NCBI GenBank assembly: GCA_963717705.1
Contig: CAVQWT010000006.1
Coordinates: 186,001-250,000 of the forward strand
Direction of reading: 5' to 3'
DNA from: CAVQWT01 sp963717705
GTDB lineage: Bacteria; Pseudomonadota; Gammaproteobacteria; Burkholderiales; Casimicrobiaceae
Length of the DNA stretch: 64,000 bases
Shown: piece by piece, positions 26,444-34,192 of the stretch
Layout of the letters: every line of letters starts with the position of its first letter
Numbering within the stretch: the first letter of the stretch is position 1
Made by a program: the position numbers and the translations under genes
Notes under the pieces: generated by a model
The model's input: only the letters and a program-made list of their open reading frames with translations
Told to the model about the DNA's origin: nothing
The model's database searches: none

Positions 26444-28159
26444 ATGCGCGTTTCCCGGTTTTACCTGTCCACGCTGAAGGAAGCTCCCGCCGAAGCCGAG
26501 GTCGTCAGCCAGAAGCTGATGCTGCGGGCGGGGCTGATCAAGAAGGTCTCGTCGGGCATCTACTCGTGGATGCCGCTGGGCCTCGTCACGCTGCGGCGGG
26601 TGGAGCAGATCGTGCGCGAGGAGATGAACCGCGCCGGCGCGCTCGAGTGCTATCTGCCGCACGTGATTCCGTCCGAACTGTGGCAGGAGACCGGGCGCTG
26701 GGACCAGTTCGGTCCGCAGCTCCTCAAGATCCGCGACCGCCAGGAACGCGACTTCCTGTTCGGGCCGACGCACGAGGAGCCGATGACCGACATCGTGCGC
26801 AAGGACATCCGCAGCTACCGCCAGCTGCCGGTCAACCTCTACCAGATCCAGGTCAAGTTCCGCGACGAGATCCGCCCGCGCTTCGGCGTGATGCGCGGGC
26901 GCGAGTTCCTGATGAAGGACGCGTACTCGTTCGACGTCGACCGCGACGCGCTGATGCGCTCGTACCGCGCGATGTACGACGCCTACACCCGGATCTTCAC
27001 GCGGCTCGGGCTGAAGTTCCGCGCCGTCGACGCGGACACCGGAGCGATCGGCGGCTTCGCCTCGCACGAGTTCCAGGTGCTCGCCGAATCGGGCGAGGAC
27101 GCGATCGCCTGGTGCCCGGCGTCCGACTACGCGGCAAACATCGAGCAGGCCGAGGCGCTCGCTCCCGCCGGCGCGCGGGCGGCGCCGGCCGAGGCGATGC
27201 GCAAAGTGCCGACACCGAACCAGTCGACGTGCGAGGAAGTCACCGCGCTGCTCGGCCTGCCGCTGGCGCGCAGCGTCAAGTGCCTGATGATCGTCGCGCA
27301 GGACAAGGTGCAGATGCTGCTGGTACGCGGCGACCACATGGGCAACGAGGTCAAGATCGGCAAGCTGCCCGGCCTTGCCGGCTGGCGCTGGGCGAACGAC
27401 GCCGAGATCGTCGCCGCGACCGGCTGCCGGCCGGGGTACCTGGGACCCGTCGGCCTCGCCGCGGGCGTGCCGCTGATCGTCGACCGCACCGTCGCCGCGA
27501 TGAGCGACTTCGTCTGCGGCGCCAACGAGGCGGACTTCCACCTCGCCGGCGTGAACTTCGGGCGCGACTGCCGGGAGCCCGACGTCGTCGCCGACCTGCG
27601 CAACGTCGTCGCCGGCGACCCGTCGCCCGACGGCAAGGGCGCGCTGGAGATCGTCCGCGGGATCGAGGTCGGGCATGTCTTCGCGCTGGGCACCAAGTAT
27701 TCCGAGGCGATGGGTGCAACTTATCTCGACGCGCAGGGTCAATCCCACCTGATCGAGATGGGCTGCTACGGCATCGGCGTCACCCGCGTCGTCGCCGCGG
27801 CGATCGAGCAGAACCACGACGACCGCGGCATCGTCTGGCCGGACGCGATGGCGCCGTTCGCCGTCGCCATCGCGCCGATCGGCTACGACCGCAGCGAAGC
27901 GGTGCGCGCGCTCGCCGACCGCCTGCACGACGAGCTCGCCGAGCAGGGCATCGAGGTGCTGCTCGACGACCGCGGCGAGCGTCCTGGCGTGATGTTTGCT
28001 GATCTCGAGCTGATCGGGATTCCGCACCGCGTCACGATCGGCGACCGCGGGCTGAAGGACGGCAAGGTCGAGTACCAGCACCGGCGCGACACGGCGGCGA
28101 CGACCGTGGCGGCCGACGCGATCGGGGCGTTCCTGCGCGAGCGGCTCGGCCGCGGATAG
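26444..28159 (+). CDS. proS: prolyl-tRNA synthetase (bacterial type with editing domain)
   Basis: Class II synthetase charging tRNA-Pro. The 571 residues include motif 1/2 (GIYSWMPLGLVTLRRVEQIVREEMNRAGA; then FRDEIRPRFGVMRGREFLMKDAYSFD), a YbaK-type cis-editing domain inserted at about 225-385 (CLMIVAQDKVQMLLVRGDHMGNEVKIGKL), motif 3 (GCYGIGVTRVVAAAIEQNHD) and the anticodon-binding domain. Length and insertion match the bacterial ProS class. It starts at ATG 26444. Confidence 0.97.
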   Translation: MRVSRFYLSTLKEAPAEAEVVSQKLMLRAGLIKKVSSGIYSWMPLGLVTLRRVEQIVREEMNRAGALECYLPHVIPSELWQETGRWDQFGPQLLKIRDRQERDFLFGPTHEEPMTDIVRKDIRSYRQLPVNLYQIQVKFRDEIRPRFGVMRGREFLMKDAYSFDVDRDALMRSYRAMYDAYTRIFTRLGLKFRAVDADTGAIGGFASHEFQVLAESGEDAIAWCPASDYAANIEQAEALAPAGARAAPAEAMRKVPTPNQSTCEEVTALLGLPLARSVKCLMIVAQDKVQMLLVRGDHMGNEVKIGKLPGLAGWRWANDAEIVAATGCRPGYLGPVGLAAGVPLIVDRTVAAMSDFVCGANEADFHLAGVNFGRDCREPDVVADLRNVVAGDPSPDGKGALEIVRGIEVGHVFALGTKYSEAMGATYLDAQGQSHLIEMGCYGIGVTRVVAAAIEQNHDDRGIVWPDAMAPFAVAIAPIGYDRSEAVRALADRLHDELAEQGIEVLLDDRGERPGVMFADLELIGIPHRVTIGDRGLKDGKVEYQHRRDTAATTVAADAIGAFLRERLGRG

Positions 28160-28240
28160 CTCGACCGCCGGCGCACCGCCCGCGCGACCCCGATCCGGCA
28201 GCCACCGCACCCGACTGAACCCGGCACGAATGCAGAGACG

Positions 28241-28933
28241 ATGACCGCACCCGCCACGACGGCCCGAACCCCGCAGCACCGCATCCCGCGGATGCCGGCG
28301 CTCGTGCTGGCGCTGGCGCTCGGGTCGGCGCTCCTCGGCGCGGCACCTGCCGCGCACGCCGGGGCCCAGGCCGAGGAGCAGCTCGCGCCGTCCGTCGTCG
28401 CCGGCCTGTCGAAGGCGATCGCCGACCGGCCGGTGGCGGCCAGCAGCGCCAGCCAACCGGACGCGCGCGCCTGGCAGGACGACATGTCGCGCCGGCTCGC
28501 GCAGCGGATGCCGGACGCGCGCGAACGCGACGAGTTCCTCGCGACCGTCCGCTACGAGGCCATTCGCGCCGGCCTCGATCCGCAGCTCGTGCTTGCCGTG
28601 ATCCACCACGAGAGCGGGTTCAAGAAATTCGCCGTGTCGGTCGCGGGTGCCCGCGGGTACATGCAGGTGATGCCGTTCTGGGTGACGCTGATCGGCTCCC
28701 CGGACCAGAACCTCTTCAACCTGAGGACCAACCTGCGCTATGGCTGCACGATTCTTCGCCACTACCTCGACCGCGAAAGCGGCGACCTGTACCGTGCGCT
28801 CGGCCGCTACAACGGCAGCCTCGGCCAGCCGCAGTACCCGAGCGCCGTCGTCGCCGCGTGGCACCGGCACTGGCACTACGACGCCCCGGTGACGCGGGTC
28901 GGCGCCGTTCCCTCCGCCACGCTGACGCGGTGA
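28241..28933 (+). CDS. lytic transglycosylase (SLT domain), exported
   Basis: A 230-residue murein hydrolase. A signal peptide (about 23-45: LVLALALGSALLGAAPAAHA) precedes a Slt70-type domain with the catalytic Glu in VIHHESGFKKFAVSVAGARGYMQVMPFW (about 125-150) and the later RYNGSLGQPQYPSAV motif. Cleaves peptidoglycan to 1,6-anhydro products in the periplasm. Its stop overlaps the gluQ GTG (GTGA). Confidence 0.93.
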   Translation: MTAPATTARTPQHRIPRMPALVLALALGSALLGAAPAAHAGAQAEEQLAPSVVAGLSKAIADRPVAASSASQPDARAWQDDMSRRLAQRMPDARERDEFLATVRYEAIRAGLDPQLVLAVIHHESGFKKFAVSVAGARGYMQVMPFWVTLIGSPDQNLFNLRTNLRYGCTILRHYLDRESGDLYRALGRYNGSLGQPQYPSAVVAAWHRHWHYDAPVTRVGAVPSATLTR

Positions 28934-29892
28934 CCGCGGCACCGTCCGCCCCGCCGGCCCGCTACCGGGGCCGTTTCGCCCCCTCTCCGACCGGCCCGCT
29001 GCACTTCGGTTCGCTGATCGCCGCCGTCGCGAGTTGCGCCGACGCGCGCGCGGCCGGCGGCGAATGGCTGCTGCGGATCGAGGACGTCGACGAGCCGCGC
29101 ACCCGCGCCGGCGCCGAATCGGTCATCCTGGCGCAGCTCGAGCGCTATGGCTTCGCCTGGGACGGCCCGGTGCTGCGGCAGCGCGACCGCACCGCGCGGT
29201 ACGCCGAGGCGCTGTCGCAGCTGCGCGACGGCGGCCACCTCTACGAGTGCGCGTGCACGCGGCGGGAGCAGGAGGACGCCCCGCCGGGCGCCGGCGGCGA
29301 GCGCGTGTATCAGGGGACGTGCCGCGACGGCATTCCCGCGGACCGCCGCGGACGCACGCAGCGCGCCTGGCGGGTCCGCGTTCCAGCCGGGGCGGCGATC
29401 GCCTTCGTCGATCGCCGGCAGGGCGCGGTCGAGCAGGATCTCGCGCGCGACGTCGGCGACTTCGTGCTGCGCCGGGCCGACGGCCTCTACGCCTACCAGC
29501 TCGCCGTGGTCGTCGACGACGCACTGTCCGGCGTCACCGCGGTCGTTCGCGGCGCCGACCTGCTGGCATCGACGCCGCGGCAGATCCTGCTGCAGCGGCT
29601 GCTGGGATACGCGACGCCGTCGTACTTCCACACGCCGGTCGCGCTCGGGCCGACGGGCGAGAAGCTGTCCAAGCAGACGCGGGCCGCGCCGCTGCCCGAC
29701 GACCCGCTGCCCGCGCTGGTCGAGGCATGGCGCTTCCTCGACCAGCCCTGGCCCGGTGGGAGCGGCGCCCCCGACTCGGTCGAGGCGTTCTGGTCGCACG
29801 CGAGGTCCGCGTGGACGCCGGCGCGGGTGCCGCCGGTGCCGATGCTGCCCGCACCGGCCGCGTTCGCGGCGGGCACACGCGACCGGGTATAA
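28930..29892 (+). CDS. gluQ: glutamyl-Q tRNA(Asp) synthetase
   Basis: Truncated GluRS-like enzyme attaching glutamate to queuosine-34 of tRNA-Asp. The 320 residues have the class I motif APSPTGPLHFGSL, a zinc site (YECACTRRE with YQGTC), and the KMSKS-like GEKLSKQ, and lack the anticodon-binding domain. The GTG at 28930 gives the proper N-terminus and overlaps the transglycosylase stop. queG, which makes the queuosine, is at 40670. Its stop codon overlaps a TATAAT box for the next gene. Confidence 0.93.
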   Translation: MTAAPSAPPARYRGRFAPSPTGPLHFGSLIAAVASCADARAAGGEWLLRIEDVDEPRTRAGAESVILAQLERYGFAWDGPVLRQRDRTARYAEALSQLRDGGHLYECACTRREQEDAPPGAGGERVYQGTCRDGIPADRRGRTQRAWRVRVPAGAAIAFVDRRQGAVEQDLARDVGDFVLRRADGLYAYQLAVVVDDALSGVTAVVRGADLLASTPRQILLQRLLGYATPSYFHTPVALGPTGEKLSKQTRAAPLPDDPLPALVEAWRFLDQPWPGGSGAPDSVEAFWSHARSAWTPARVPPVPMLPAPAAFAAGTRDRV

Positions 29893-29893
29893 T
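29888..29893 (+). promoter_or_regulatory. TATAAT box overlapping the gluQ stop codon
   Basis: A perfect -10 hexamer covers the gluQ TAA stop (GTATAATCG). It predicts a start near 29900 and a leader of about 108 bases before the BPH gene. No strong -35 is seen. The BPH-hslO run therefore probably has its own promoter. Confidence 0.5.
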
Positions 29894-30007
29894 CGCGGGT
29901 TACTCTCCGCCTTGCCGCCGCAACGCGGCGCGCGGCTGCGCACCGCACGGGCAGCGCGCCGCCGCGCTGTCGCGACCCGCACGGCCCACCCCCGGGATGC
30001 CGCATCC

Positions 30008-30592
30008 ATGACCACGCTCGTAGCCGTTCGCAAGAACGACGAAATCGCCATCGCCGCCGACTCGCTGACGACGTTCGGCGACACGCGGCTCGCCGCGCAG
30101 CACGACCGCTCGTACGAAAAGATCGTCCGCTACCAGGACAACTACATCGGGCTGTGCGGAAGCGCGGCGCACCAGCTCGTGTTCGAGAGCCTGCTGGCGC
30201 GCCAGGGCGAGCTCGACTTCTCGAACAAGCTCGCCATCTTCGAGACGTTCCGCAAGCTGCACCCGATCCTCAAGGAGCAGCACTTCCTCAATCCGAAGGA
30301 GGAGGACGACGACCCGTACGAGTCGACGCAGATCACCGCGCTGGTCGCCAACCGCAACGGCATCTTCGGCGTCTACTCGATGCGCGAGGTGTTCGAGTAC
30401 ACGCAGTTCTGGGCGGTGGGCTCCGGCCGCGAATTCGCGCTCGGCGCGATGCACGCGCTGTATCCGCGCCTGAAGACGGCGTCGGCCGTGGCGAAAGCGG
30501 GCGTCGAGGCCGGCGCCACGTTCGACAAGAATTCCGCGCTGCCGATGTCGCTGTACACGCTTGCGCTCGGAGGCTCGGAGGCGCCGCGATGA
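30008..30592 (+). CDS. betaproteobacterial proteasome homologue (BPH), HslV-like Ntn protease
   Basis: A 194-residue proteasome-type peptidase. Mature N-terminal Thr (MTTLVAVRKN, after Met removal) and Asp17 (AADSLTTFGD) align with HslV. The catalytic Lys appears as YEKIV, four residues later than Lys33 of HslV. The insert-rich middle (KEEDDDPYEST) and GSGREFALGAMHAL match the BPH group rather than HslV, and no hslU lies next to it. The stop overlaps hslO (ATGA), linking it to redox protein quality control. Confidence 0.85.
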   Translation: MTTLVAVRKNDEIAIAADSLTTFGDTRLAAQHDRSYEKIVRYQDNYIGLCGSAAHQLVFESLLARQGELDFSNKLAIFETFRKLHPILKEQHFLNPKEEDDDPYESTQITALVANRNGIFGVYSMREVFEYTQFWAVGSGREFALGAMHALYPRLKTASAVAKAGVEAGATFDKNSALPMSLYTLALGGSEAPR

Positions 30593-31515
30593 GCGTACCC
30601 GCCGGGCGCGCGCCCGCGTCCGCGCCGGCGGCGACGCCGCTGCGCGACGCGCTGGCGCGCTTCGTCGTCGAGGGCGCCGCGGTCCGCGGCGCGGTCGTCA
30701 GCCTCGACGCCACCCTGCGCGACATCCTCGGCAACCATCCGTACCCGCCGGCGCCCGCGCGCATGCTCGCCGAGTTCGCCGCCGCGGCGGCGCTGCTCGC
30801 GTCGACGCTCAAGTTCAAGGGCAGCCTCGTGGTCCAGCTGGCGAGCGAAGGCCCGGTACGGCTCGCCGTCGTCGAATGCGACGCCTCGCTGGACCTGCGC
30901 GGCACCGCGCAGTGGCGCGACGAAGCCGCCGCGCTGCCCGCCGACGCCCCGCTCGCCGTGCTGGCCGGGGACCTCGCGCGGGCGCGGCTGGTGATCACGC
31001 TCGACCCCAAGGACGGCGGGCCGATCTACCAGGGGGTCGTCGCGATCACCGGCGGCTCGATCGCCGAGCTGATCGAGCACTACCTGGCCACCTCCGAGCA
31101 GATCGACAGCCGCATGGCGCTGGTGCCCGGCGACGACGGCGTGCGCGGGCTGCTGGTCCAGCGGCTGCCCGGCGCCGGTCCTGACGACGACGACGCGTGG
31201 CGGCGGGTGGTTGCGGCGGTCGATGCGCTCGACCGGAAGCGCCTTGCGCACGCGGAAACCACCGCCGGGCTCGTCGCCGCCGCGCTGCCCGAAGAGGATG
31301 TCCGCCTGTTCGCCGCGCGGGCGGCACGCTTCGCCTGCCCCTGCTCCGAGGCGCGGGTCGAAGCTGCGCTGAGGCTCCTCGGCCGCGCCGAGATCGAGAG
31401 CCTGCTCGCCGAACGCGGCGACGTCGAGGTCAGCTGCGAATTCTGCAACCGCCGATACACGCTGGATCCCGCCGCCGCGCGCGCGCTGTTCACCGACGAT
31501 TCCTCGCCCTCCTGA
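30589..31515 (+). CDS. hslO: redox-regulated chaperone Hsp33
   Basis: A holdase activated by oxidation and heat. The 308 residues have the Hsp33 fold (DATLRDILGNHPYPPAPARMLAEFAAAAALLASTLKFKG) and the C-terminal zinc switch with FACPCSEAR (CXC) and VSCEFCNRRY (CXXC). Translation is coupled to the BPH gene through the ATGA overlap, and hslR follows two genes later. Confidence 0.96.
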   Translation: MSVPAGRAPASAPAATPLRDALARFVVEGAAVRGAVVSLDATLRDILGNHPYPPAPARMLAEFAAAAALLASTLKFKGSLVVQLASEGPVRLAVVECDASLDLRGTAQWRDEAAALPADAPLAVLAGDLARARLVITLDPKDGGPIYQGVVAITGGSIAELIEHYLATSEQIDSRMALVPGDDGVRGLLVQRLPGAGPDDDDAWRRVVAAVDALDRKRLAHAETTAGLVAAALPEEDVRLFAARAARFACPCSEARVEAALRLLGRAEIESLLAERGDVEVSCEFCNRRYTLDPAAARALFTDDSSPS

Positions 31516-31527
31516 TCCCGCCCGCCG

Positions 31528-32175
31528 ATGAGCGTCTACGTCCCGCCCGCCTTCTCGCCGCGCGAGCGCGCGTCGATCGCGCGGCTGCTGCACGATCACC
31601 CGTTCGCGACCCTCGTGACCGCCGCCGCGGCGGAGCCGCTGATCTCGCACCTGCCGCTGCTGTACGTCGCCGACTGCGAGCCGCACGGCACGCTGCTGGG
31701 GCACTTCGCCCGCGCCAACCCGCACTGGCGCGAAGCCCGGGGCCGCGAATCGATCGCGGTGTTCCACGGCCCGCACGCGTACGTCTCTCCGTCGTGGTAC
31801 GCCGAACCCGACGTCGCCGTGCCGACATGGAACTACGCGACGGTGCACGCGCACGGCACCATCGAGGTCGTCGACGACCCGGCCGGCGCGCGGTCGATCC
31901 TCGACGCGCTGATCCACCGCTTCGAGGCGGGCCGGGAAGCGCCATGGGAATTCCGGATGGACGAGGCGCGCCGCGACGCGCTGGTCGGCGCGATCGTCGC
32001 GTTCCGGATGCGGATACGGCGCGTCGACGCCAAGTTCAAGCTGTCGCAGAACCGCGCCATCGCGGACCGCGCGCGCATCGCGGCTGCGCTCGAGCAGGAG
32101 GGTCACGCGGACGCCACGGCGACCGCGGCGTGGATGCTCGCCTACGGCGGCGCGCGGGATCATGAGCCGTCCTGA
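31528..32175 (+). CDS. PaiB-like FMN-binding negative regulator
   Basis: A 215-residue split-barrel flavin-binding protein of the PaiB group: YVPPAFSPRERASIARLLHDHPFATLVT at the start, the barrel core SHLPLLYVADCEPHGTLLGHFARANPHW, the HAYVSPSWYAEPDVAVPTWNYATVHAHG motif, and KFKLSQNR in the C-terminus. The B. subtilis relative represses sporulation and protease genes; the role here is unknown. It overlaps hslR by 14 bases. Confidence 0.9.
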   Translation: MSVYVPPAFSPRERASIARLLHDHPFATLVTAAAAEPLISHLPLLYVADCEPHGTLLGHFARANPHWREARGRESIAVFHGPHAYVSPSWYAEPDVAVPTWNYATVHAHGTIEVVDDPAGARSILDALIHRFEAGREAPWEFRMDEARRDALVGAIVAFRMRIRRVDAKFKLSQNRAIADRARIAAALEQEGHADATATAAWMLAYGGARDHEPS

Positions 32176-32581
32176 ACGCGACGCCGCGACCGCCGCGGCG
32201 GAACCCAGGGTCCGCCTGGACAAGTGGCTGTGGGCGGCGAGGTTCTTCCGGACCCGCTCGGTCGCCGCGCAGGCGATCGACGCGGGCCAGGTCAGGCTCA
32301 ACGAGGACCGCGCGAAGCCGGCCCACCCGGTGCGCGCGGGCGACACGGTGACCGTGCGCCGGCAGGGCCTCGCCTGGGTGGTGCTGGTCGCCGCGGTCTC
32401 CGATCGCCGCGGGGGAGCCCCCGACGCGGCGAAGCTCTACGTGGAGACGCCCGCCAGCGCAGCCGAACGCGAAGAGGAACTCCTGCGCCGACGTGCCGCC
32501 GCGACGTCGGATCCGCGGACCGACGGGCGCCCGACCAAGCGCGACCGGCGCAAGCTCGAGGACTTCCTCGCCGAGCCCTGA
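32162..32581 (+). CDS. hslR: S4-domain RNA-binding heat-shock protein Hsp15
   Basis: A 139-residue protein with the S4 domain RLDKWLWAARFFRTRSVAAQAIDAGQVRLNEDRAKPAHPVRAGDTVTV (about 18-65) and a basic C-terminal helix. Hsp15 rescues stalled 50S subunits carrying nascent chain-tRNA. Ends the BPH-hslO-paiB-hslR run, which joins several stress proteins. Confidence 0.93.
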   Translation: MSRPERDAATAAAEPRVRLDKWLWAARFFRTRSVAAQAIDAGQVRLNEDRAKPAHPVRAGDTVTVRRQGLAWVVLVAAVSDRRGGAPDAAKLYVETPASAAEREEELLRRRAAATSDPRTDGRPTKRDRRKLEDFLAEP

Positions 32582-32597
32582 GTCCTGAGCCCCGGCG

Positions 32598-32798
32598 TCA
32601 GCAGAGGCGCAACGCGGAGAGCTCGAGCAGCAGATCGGGATTGCGGTAGGCGCGCACGATCAGCCACGCCAGCGCCGCCGCGACCAGCAGGCCAACGGTG
32701 TGCCACAGCGCACGCCGCGCAAGCAAACGGCGCAACCCGAGGGTCGCGCCGTGCAGGTCCGCCGAGGAGGCCGGTTCGGGAAGTCGGGACTCGATCAC
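32598..32798 (-). CDS. small single-pass membrane protein
   Basis: A 66-residue frame from GTG 32798 with a short polar N-terminus, an Arg-rich stretch (LRRLLARRALW), one transmembrane helix (about 34-49, VGLLVAAALAWLIVRAY) and a polar end. It lies 10 bases after the MerR-type regulator on the same strand and converges on hslR. No family recognised; the membrane helix and position support a real gene. Confidence 0.5.
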   Translation of the reverse strand: MIESRLPEPASSADLHGATLGLRRLLARRALWHTVGLLVAAALAWLIVRAYRNPDLLLELSALRLC

Positions 32799-32808
32799 GC
32801 CCCCGACT

Positions 32809-33825
32809 CTACGCCCGCTCCTTGCCCTCGGGCAACAGTCCGAGCAGCGTCACCGGGGTCGTCGGCATCACCGCCAACTCGCGCATCGTCGCCATGATCG
32901 AGCTGAAGTCGGCGGCCGTCCGCACGTCGGCAATGGGCTTCGCGAGCAGGTGCACCGCGCGCCCGCTGACGACCAGCGGCATCGACGCCGGCAATTCGCT
33001 TCGCAGCGAGCGGATCTCCTGGCCGGCGATCTTGCCGGAGATCCCGCGGTCGAACAGCAGCGCGACCAGGCTCACCTTGTAGGCTTCCGCGGCGCCGGCG
33101 ATTTCCTGCGCCGGCACGCCGGCGCCGAGGGTCAGGCAGTTGACGCCCTCGGTGAACAGCAGCAGCTCGAGGATCGCCAGGCCCAGCTGGTTCGGATCGT
33201 TCGGCGGCGTCGCCAGCAGGATCTGCCGCGCGTCGCGCGTCGGGCGCACCAGCCGCGTGACGTCGCGCAGCAGCCGCTGCGCAAGGTCGGCGAAGCGGAG
33301 CTCCTGGAAGTTGCGCATTTCGCCGCGGACGACGCGCTCGTGCACCGCCTCGTTCAGCGGGATCAGCGTGTGCTCGAGGAACCGCCGCAGGCCCTGGCCC
33401 ACCAGCAGCTTCGACAGGTGGTTCTGCAGTTCGCCGACGCGGTGCTGCGACAGCAGTTTCACCGCGGTCTCGATTTCCGGCGGCAGCGCCGTCGGTGCCG
33501 CGACCGCGAGGCCCAGCATCGACTGCAGCGCCGACTCGGCCAGCGGCACCACGGCCCCGGCACGCCAGCCCTCGGAGAGCAGTTGCTTGATCAGCTTCAG
33601 CCGTGCCACCTGGTCGGGCGGGTACACGCGGTCGCCGAAGCCGTCGCGCAGCGGCGACGGAAAGCCATAGCGGCGCTGCCACATGTAGAGCTGCTCGCGG
33701 CGCAGTCCGGTCAACCGGACGACCTCGCGGATGTGCAGCGAGCCGCGCGCGTCCGCCGTCGCTTCGGCGGCCGGCGCCTCGTCGCTGAATCGGCGGCGCG
33801 TCGGCGCCTTGATCAGGATGCCCAT
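32809..33825 (-). CDS. MerR-type regulator with degenerate cobalamin-binding domain
   Basis: A 338-residue regulator of the CarH/LitR layout. The MerR helix-turn-helix is at about 30-80 (HIREVVRLTGLRREQLYMWQRRYGFPSP) and a helical plus Rossmann-like B12-binding half follows from about 120. The B12 lower-ligand motif E-x-H-x2-G is D210-P-N212-x2-G215 here, without the His, so cobalamin binding is doubtful. Two palindromes with a GTGCTGCAC core lie upstream, one between its own -10 and -35, so autoregulation is likely. Targets unknown. Confidence 0.9.
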   Translation of the reverse strand: MGILIKAPTRRRFSDEAPAAEATADARGSLHIREVVRLTGLRREQLYMWQRRYGFPSPLRDGFGDRVYPPDQVARLKLIKQLLSEGWRAGAVVPLAESALQSMLGLAVAAPTALPPEIETAVKLLSQHRVGELQNHLSKLLVGQGLRRFLEHTLIPLNEAVHERVVRGEMRNFQELRFADLAQRLLRDVTRLVRPTRDARQILLATPPNDPNQLGLAILELLLFTEGVNCLTLGAGVPAQEIAGAAEAYKVSLVALLFDRGISGKIAGQEIRSLRSELPASMPLVVSGRAVHLLAKPIADVRTAADFSSIMATMRELAVMPTTPVTLLGLLPEGKERA

Positions 33826-33866
33826 GCTTGTCGGTCCTTGCTGAAATTCGTCACATGCTACGCATT

Positions 33867-33986
33867 TTGTGCTGCACAAGTCCAGTTGCGACCCCGGGCC
33901 GGTCGCGGCGCGCGCCGGGGCCATCGTCCCGGCGGCGGAATCCGCGCATGCTGTGCTGCACGAAAGGTACGTTGCACGATGCGTGC
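33867..33986. promoter_or_regulatory. repeated GTGC-T-GCAC palindromes, putative operators
   Basis: TTGTGC-T-GCACAA (33867-33879) and GTGC-T-GCAC (33953-33961) share a core. Their centres are 84 bases apart, eight helical turns. A looser copy, GCAC-N5-GTGC, is at 33974-33986. The first lies between a TAGCAT -10 (33855-33860) and the -35 region of the regulator gene. They occupy the divergent gap between the regulator and the PilZ-like gene, so both may be controlled. Confidence 0.5.
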
Positions 33987-34192
33987 CAACGGCGAGCCGC
34001 CGGTCTTGCCCCGGTCCATGCTTTGCGCGATCATCGGTCGGGAAGCATCGACGGCAGTCCGGCAGGACTGCCTTTGTCTTGATGGGAGCGCTTCGGCGGC
34101 GCGATTCTTGCGCCGGAAGGCATGGCGCGGACCCGCGGCCCCGGCGCCCTCCGGCGGCGCGACGGTTGCCGCGGCCCGGAGGAAAGGAACCG

